This document shows positions 59,735 to 64,000 of a DNA stretch of 64,000 nt, one piece after another. The stretch spans positions 2,418,001 through 2,482,000 of the forward strand of contig CP018628.1 in assembly GCA_002271215.1 (NCBI GenBank), written 5' to 3'. A model generated the notes under the pieces. It was given only the letters and a program-made list of their open reading frames with translations. It was not told the origin of the DNA and ran no database searches. Made by a program: the position numbers and the translations under genes. Position 1 is the stretch's first letter, and each line of letters starts with the position of its first letter. Source of the DNA: Lelliottia jeotgali. Its GTDB lineage: Bacteria; Pseudomonadota; Gammaproteobacteria; Enterobacterales; Enterobacteriaceae.

Positions 59735-61195
59735 ATGACAACCTTCTACACCGTGGTGAGTTGGCTGCTCATTCTGGGATATTGGCTGCTGATCGCAGGT
59801 GTGACGCTTCGCATCCTGATGAAACGCCGGGCCGTCCCTTCTGCCATGGCCTGGCTTTTGATCATCTACATCCTGCCGCTGGTGGGGATCATCGCGTATC
59901 TTTCTTTTGGCGAGTTACATCTGGGTAAACGCCGGGCCGAACGCGCGCGCGCCATGTGGCCGTCAACGGCGAAATGGCTCAACGATCTGAAATCCTGCAA
60001 ACATATTTTTGCCCAGGAGAATAGCAGCGTCGCCTCGTCACTGTTCAAGCTTTGTGAACGTCGCCAGGGGATCGGCGGCGTGAAAGGTAATCAGCTGCAA
60101 CTGCTGACCACTTCCGATGACGTGATGCAGGCGCTGATCCGCGATATCCAGCTCGCCCGTCACAATATCGAGATGGTTTTTTATATCTGGCAGCCTGGTG
60201 GAATGGCCGATCAGGTTGCGGAATCTCTGATGGCGGCATCGCGCCGTGGCATTCACTGCCGTCTGATGCTGGACTCTGCCGGTAGTGTGGCGTTCTTCCG
60301 CAGCCCGTGGGCAACCATGATGCGCAATGCCGGTATCGAAGTCGTCGAAGCGCTGAAAGTGAATCTGTTCCGCGTATTCTTGCGACGCATGGATTTACGC
60401 CAGCATCGCAAGATGATCATGATCGACAACTACATTGCCTATACCGGAAGCATGAATATGGTCGACCCGCGCTTCTTCAAACAGGATTCCGGTGTGGGTC
60501 AGTGGGTCGATTTAATGGCGCGAATGGAAGGTCCGGTCGCCACCTCGATGGGGATTGTCTACTCCTGCGACTGGGAAATCGAAACCGGTAAACGCATTCT
60601 GCCGCCGCCGCCCGATGCCAATATCATGCCGTTTGAACAAGAGAGTGGGCATACCATTCACACCATCGCGTCCGGGCCGGGTTTCCCGGAGGATTTGATT
60701 CATCAGGCGCTTCTAACGGCGGCCTATTCCGCGCGTGAATATCTGATCATGACCACTCCCTATTTTGTCCCTAGCGACGATCTGCTGCACGCGATTTGCA
60801 CCGCTGCACAGCGCGGCGTAGACGTCAGCATTATCATGCCGCGTAAAAACGATTCGGTGCTGGTCGGCTGGGCCAGCCGCGCCTTCTTTAGCGAGCTACT
60901 GGCAGCGGGTGTCAAAATTTACCAGTTCGAAGGCGGGTTGCTGCACACCAAAAGCGTGCTGGTCGATGGCGAGCTCAGCCTGGTCGGCACCGTGAATCTG
61001 GATATGCGCAGCCTGTGGCTCAATTTTGAGATCACGCTGGTGATTGACGACGCCGGTTTTGGTGGCGATCTGGCGGCGGTGCAGGACGATTATATTTCCC
61101 GCTCGCGCCTGCTGGACGCGCACTTGTGGATGAAACGCCCTCTGTGGCAGCGGATCACCGAACGACTGTTTTACTTCTTTAGCCCGTTGCTGTAA
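59735..61195 (+). CDS. clsA: Cardiolipin synthase A
   Basis: 486-aa phospholipase-D-superfamily enzyme that joins two phosphatidylglycerols. Two N-terminal membrane helices ([20 protein letters not shown] and [20 protein letters not shown]) are followed by two HKD catalytic motifs, [18 protein letters not shown] and [18 protein letters not shown]. It is followed 34 bp downstream by yciU. Confidence 0.97.
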   Translation: MTTFYTVVSWLLILGYWLLIAGVTLRILMKRRAVPSAMAWLLIIYILPLVGIIAYLSFGELHLGKRRAERARAMWPSTAKWLNDLKSCKHIFAQENSSVASSLFKLCERRQGIGGVKGNQLQLLTTSDDVMQALIRDIQLARHNIEMVFYIWQPGGMADQVAESLMAASRRGIHCRLMLDSAGSVAFFRSPWATMMRNAGIEVVEALKVNLFRVFLRRMDLRQHRKMIMIDNYIAYTGSMNMVDPRFFKQDSGVGQWVDLMARMEGPVATSMGIVYSCDWEIETGKRILPPPPDANIMPFEQESGHTIHTIASGPGFPEDLIHQALLTAAYSAREYLIMTTPYFVPSDDLLHAICTAAQRGVDVSIIMPRKNDSVLVGWASRAFFSELLAAGVKIYQFEGGLLHTKSVLVDGELSLVGTVNLDMRSLWLNFEITLVIDDAGFGGDLAAVQDDYISRSRLLDAHLWMKRPLWQRITERLFYFFSPLL

Positions 61196-61217
61196 AACGT
61201 GCCCAACGATGTTTTAA

Positions 61218-61558
<341 letters not shown>

Positions 61559-61559
<1 letters not shown>

Positions 61560-61590
61560 TAAAAAAGGCTGCGATTGCAGCCTTTTTTAT
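61559..61590. terminator. Bidirectional terminator between yciU and the channel gene
   Basis: AAAAGGCTGC GATT GCAGCCTTTT, flanked by A-rich and T-rich sequence. Confidence 0.85.
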
Positions 61591-62427
61591 TTATTCCGGG
61601 AGTTCACTTCCACAGTGATTGCAATACCGCGCACTGTGTTCATGACTTGTCTGATTACACTTCGGACATTTTCGCTGCTGCTGACGATTTTGAAATGCCG
61701 CACTCATGTGTGTAGTAATTAATCCCGTCGGAATCGCAATGACCGAGTAGCCAATCAAAATCAATACCGATGCCACGATCCTGCCAAGCGGGGTGTGCGG
61801 CGTGATATCCCCGTAGCCCACGGTCGTCACCGTCACAATCGCCCAGTACACCGACGCATTAAGCGTGGTGAAGCCGTACGTCGGCCCTTCGATTAAATAC
61901 ATCAGCGAGCCGAAGACCACCATCACTATCGCAATGAACGAATAGAAGAGAATCAGCTGGTGACGGGCGCTGTAAATCGCTTTCCAGAACACACGCAACG
62001 ACGGCATAAAACGCAGCAACTTTAAAACACGAAGTACGCGGATGGCACGCATTGCACGCCAGGCAAAGACGTAATTAATGCTGATTTCCGGCCATAGCCA
62101 CATCACATACAGCGGCAGAATTGTCGCTAAATCAATAATTCCCCAAAAGCTGAAGACATATTTCGACGGGTTGGCCCAGCTGAACAGGCGCAGGAAATAT
62201 TCAAGGGTAAATACCAGGGTGACAAACAGTTCCAGCCAGACGAAAAGATGCCATTCATCAAACGTCAGGTGATACTGGGTTCCTAGCCCTGATTCGACAA
62301 AAATGATTAATACGCTGAGAAGCGCGAACAGGCCGCACAATCCTTCGAAGCGACGCCCGGAGCGGGTGTTGGGATCGAATAGCAGGCGATACGTCTTACG
62401 CCGTACAGAAGAAACGGAAATCGACAC
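61591..62427 (-). CDS. Voltage-gated-type potassium channel with C-terminal zinc ribbon
   Basis: 278-aa six-helix cation channel. An S1-S4 sensor is followed by a pore. S4 carries basic residues every third position (R124, R127, R130, R133, K136, R139). The selectivity filter TVGYGD is at 202-207. The C-terminus has a CxxC-N11-CxxC zinc ribbon (C254, C257, C269, C272). E. coli Kch, in the neighbouring place, is a longer protein with an RCK domain and no S4; this is a different family (KvAP/ion-transport type). Start GTG at 62427, after GAGG. Confidence 0.88.
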   Translation of the reverse strand: MSISVSSVRRKTYRLLFDPNTRSGRRFEGLCGLFALLSVLIIFVESGLGTQYHLTFDEWHLFVWLELFVTLVFTLEYFLRLFSWANPSKYVFSFWGIIDLATILPLYVMWLWPEISINYVFAWRAMRAIRVLRVLKLLRFMPSLRVFWKAIYSARHQLILFYSFIAIVMVVFGSLMYLIEGPTYGFTTLNASVYWAIVTVTTVGYGDITPHTPLGRIVASVLILIGYSVIAIPTGLITTHMSAAFQNRQQQRKCPKCNQTSHEHSARYCNHCGSELPE

Positions 62428-62441
62428 GTTGACCTCGCAAA

Positions 62442-62471
62442 AGAAAAAGGGCTGACATCATGTCAGCCCTT
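62442..62471 (-). terminator. Rho-independent terminator of the opp operon
   Basis: AAGGGCTGACA pairs with TGTCAGCCCTT around 62447-62471, followed by TTTTTC on the minus strand. Confidence 0.85.
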
Positions 62472-62475
62472 GCGA

Positions 62476-63480
62476 TTATAACGGGTCTACTTTCAGGCAG
62501 GAAACCGCATGGCGGAAACTTCCTTCCAGAACAGGCCGGGTTTGAGCACATTCCGGCCCCGCCATTGGGCAACGCGTGCGGAACACGCAGCCTGACGGCG
62601 GATTGATCGGCGAAGGCAGCTCTCCTTCCAGAAGCTGGATAACTTTATTTTTTTCCAGATCCGGATCGGGAACAGGCACCGCAGACATCAGCGCTTTCGT
62701 ATACGGGTGCAGCGGGTTGTGATACACCTCATCGTAGGTGCCCAACTCGACGGCATGACCAAGATACATCACCAGCACGCGGTCAGAAATATGCTTCACC
62801 ACCGCCAGGTCGTGGGCGATGAAGATCAGCGACAGCCCCATTTCCCGTTGCAATTTCTGCAGCAGATTGACAACCTGCGCCTGAATCGACACGTCCAGCG
62901 CGGAAACCGGTTCGTCACAAATAATCAGCTTCGGTTCCAGAATCAGCGCACGAGCAATACCGATACGCTGACACTGACCGCCAGAAAATTCGTGCGGATA
63001 GCGGTTAACCAGGTTTGGCAGCAGGCCGACTTTCATCATCATCGCTTTGACGCGATCGCGAACTTCCTGACGCGGCATTTTAGGATGATAGGTGCGCAGC
63101 GGCTCGGCAATAATATCACCGATGTTCATACGCGGGTTCAGGGACGCCAGCGGGTCCTGGAAAATCATCTGGATGTCGCTACGGACTTCGCGCCACTCAT
63201 CCGGTTTCATCCCCAGCAGATCTTTACCCAGCCAGGCCACCTTTCCTTCCGTCGCTTTGACCAGTCCGATTATGGCGCGCGCAAACGTCGATTTACCGCA
63301 GCCCGATTCACCAACGACGCCGAGGGTTTCCCCTTCATAGAGACGCAGCGTGACGCCATCGACAGCTTTCAGGGTTTTTGGCGGCTGCCAGAACCACTGT
63401 TTGCCGTCTTTGATGTCGAAATGCACTTTTAAATCAGCGATTTCGAGCAGGACATTTCTTTTCTCGTCAATGGCGTTCAT
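62476..63480 (-). CDS. oppF: Oligopeptide ABC transporter ATP-binding protein OppF
   Basis: 334-aa ATPase of the oligopeptide permease. Walker A is GESGCGKST, the signature FSGGQCQRI, Walker B LIICDEP, followed by VSALD. The C-terminal domain has the cysteine cluster [16 protein letters not shown] typical of the family. It overlaps oppD by 4 bp and ends the operon. The permease imports peptides up to about five residues and, with MppA, murein tripeptide. Confidence 0.97.
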   Translation of the reverse strand: MNAIDEKRNVLLEIADLKVHFDIKDGKQWFWQPPKTLKAVDGVTLRLYEGETLGVVGESGCGKSTFARAIIGLVKATEGKVAWLGKDLLGMKPDEWREVRSDIQMIFQDPLASLNPRMNIGDIIAEPLRTYHPKMPRQEVRDRVKAMMMKVGLLPNLVNRYPHEFSGGQCQRIGIARALILEPKLIICDEPVSALDVSIQAQVVNLLQKLQREMGLSLIFIAHDLAVVKHISDRVLVMYLGHAVELGTYDEVYHNPLHPYTKALMSAVPVPDPDLEKNKVIQLLEGELPSPINPPSGCVFRTRCPMAGPECAQTRPVLEGSFRHAVSCLKVDPL

Positions 63481-64000
63481 ACCAGCTCCTCATGCGGCTT
63501 AAAGCAGGCGCGCAGGCGGCCTGGTGCAAACTCTTCCAGCGGTGGAGCGCTGTTGCAGATTTCCATTGCGTACTGACAACGCGGCTGGAACGGGCAGCCT
63601 TTCGGCAGACGCAGCAGGTTCGGCGGATTGCCTGGAATGGTCAGCAGCGATTCGCCTTCCGCATCCAGACGCGGAACTGCGTTCAGCAGACCAATCGAAT
63701 ACGGGTGTGCCGGGTGATAGAACACATCACGTGCTTTACCGTATTCCATAGTTCGACCGGCGTACATCACCAGCACTTTGTCACAAATCCCGGCAACCAC
63801 ACCCAGATCGTGAGTAATCATGATGATCGCGGTGTTGAATTCACGCTTAAGTTCGTTCAGCAGGGTCATGATCTGCGCCTGAACGGTCACGTCCAGCGCG
63901 GTGGTTGGCTCGTCGGCAATCAGCAATTTTGGCCGACATAACAGCGCCATAGCAATCATTACGCGCTGGCGCATACCACCTGAAAACTCATGCGGGAACA
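63477..64000 (-). CDS. oppD: Oligopeptide ABC transporter ATP-binding protein OppD (5' end beyond window)
   Basis: C-terminal part (about 174 codons) of OppD, paired with OppF. Visible are the ABC signature FSGGMRQRV, Walker [15 protein letters not shown] and the H-loop MITHDLG, followed by the C-terminal cysteine-containing [15 protein letters not shown]. The start and Walker A lie past base 64000. Confidence 0.95.
   Translation of the reverse strand, partial: FPHEFSGGMRQRVMIAMALLCRPKLLIADEPTTALDVTVQAQIMTLLNELKREFNTAIIMITHDLGVVAGICDKVLVMYAGRTMEYGKARDVFYHPAHPYSIGLLNAVPRLDAEGESLLTIPGNPPNLLRLPKGCPFQPRCQYAMEICNSAPPLEEFAPGRLRACFKPHEELV

Overview
This window is chromosomal DNA from a member of the Enterobacteriaceae. 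Nearly every gene is a close match to an Escherichia coli K-12 protein I can recall, and gene order follows the E. coli segment that runs from opp through trp, cysB and acnA to psp and mppA. Several accessory genes (an rpfF homologue, yedEF beside trp, a Kv-type ion channel) fit a non-Escherichia enteric such as Enterobacter, Lelliottia or a relative; the exact genus is inference. I see no insertion sequence, prophage, tRNA, rRNA or CRISPR array.

Left part (1-24 kb). A cell-wall recycling group comes first: mppA (cut by the window edge), mpaA and ycjG take up and degrade the murein peptide. Then come thiol peroxidase tpx, a VOC protein, the aromatic amino acid regulator tyrR with a ymjA-like gene, and ycjX-ycjF. 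The envelope stress operon pspABCD follows, without pspE, together with its divergent activator gene pspF and a visible sigma-54 promoter. The sapABCDF transporter, fabI, an uncharacterised CMD/AhpD-like protein, rnb, and a convergent rpfR (pdeR) / rpfF pair close this part. The rpfR/rpfF pair looks like a complete cis-2-unsaturated fatty-acid (DSF/BDSF) signal synthase and c-di-GMP-linked receptor module.

Middle part (24-50 kb). Housekeeping genes in E. coli order: yciZ, yciT, osmB, yciH, pyrF, lapB, lapA, pgpB, ribA, acnA, three very small genes (ymiC, yciX, ymiA), cysB, topA, yciN, sohB, yciK, btuR, rluB, yciO, rnm. The complete tryptophan operon trpLEDCBA follows, with promoter, operator, leader peptide and attenuator all readable.

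Right part (50-64 kb). Between trpA and ompW, where E. coli K-12 carries yciGFE, lies a different cassette: a MarR regulator with a divergent quinone-oxidoreductase-like gene, yedE-yedF (thiosulfate/sulfur handling) and an orphan PTS IIB domain. Then ompW, yciC, yciB, yciA, tonB and yciI are in the expected order. A second accessory block holds leuE, a lipoprotein gene and an unannotated 42-codon hydrophobic ORF. The end is yciY, clsA, yciU, a six-helix voltage-gated-type K+ channel with a C-terminal zinc ribbon in place of kch, and the oppDF end of the oligopeptide permease operon. MppA at the left edge is known in E. coli to deliver murein tripeptide through this same Opp machinery.

The window is mostly ordinary core genome. 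The most interesting points are the rpfF/rpfR module, the unannotated small ORF beside a lipoprotein gene, the zinc-ribbon channel, the CMD-like protein, the orphan IIB, and two mutually exclusive hairpins ahead of yedE.
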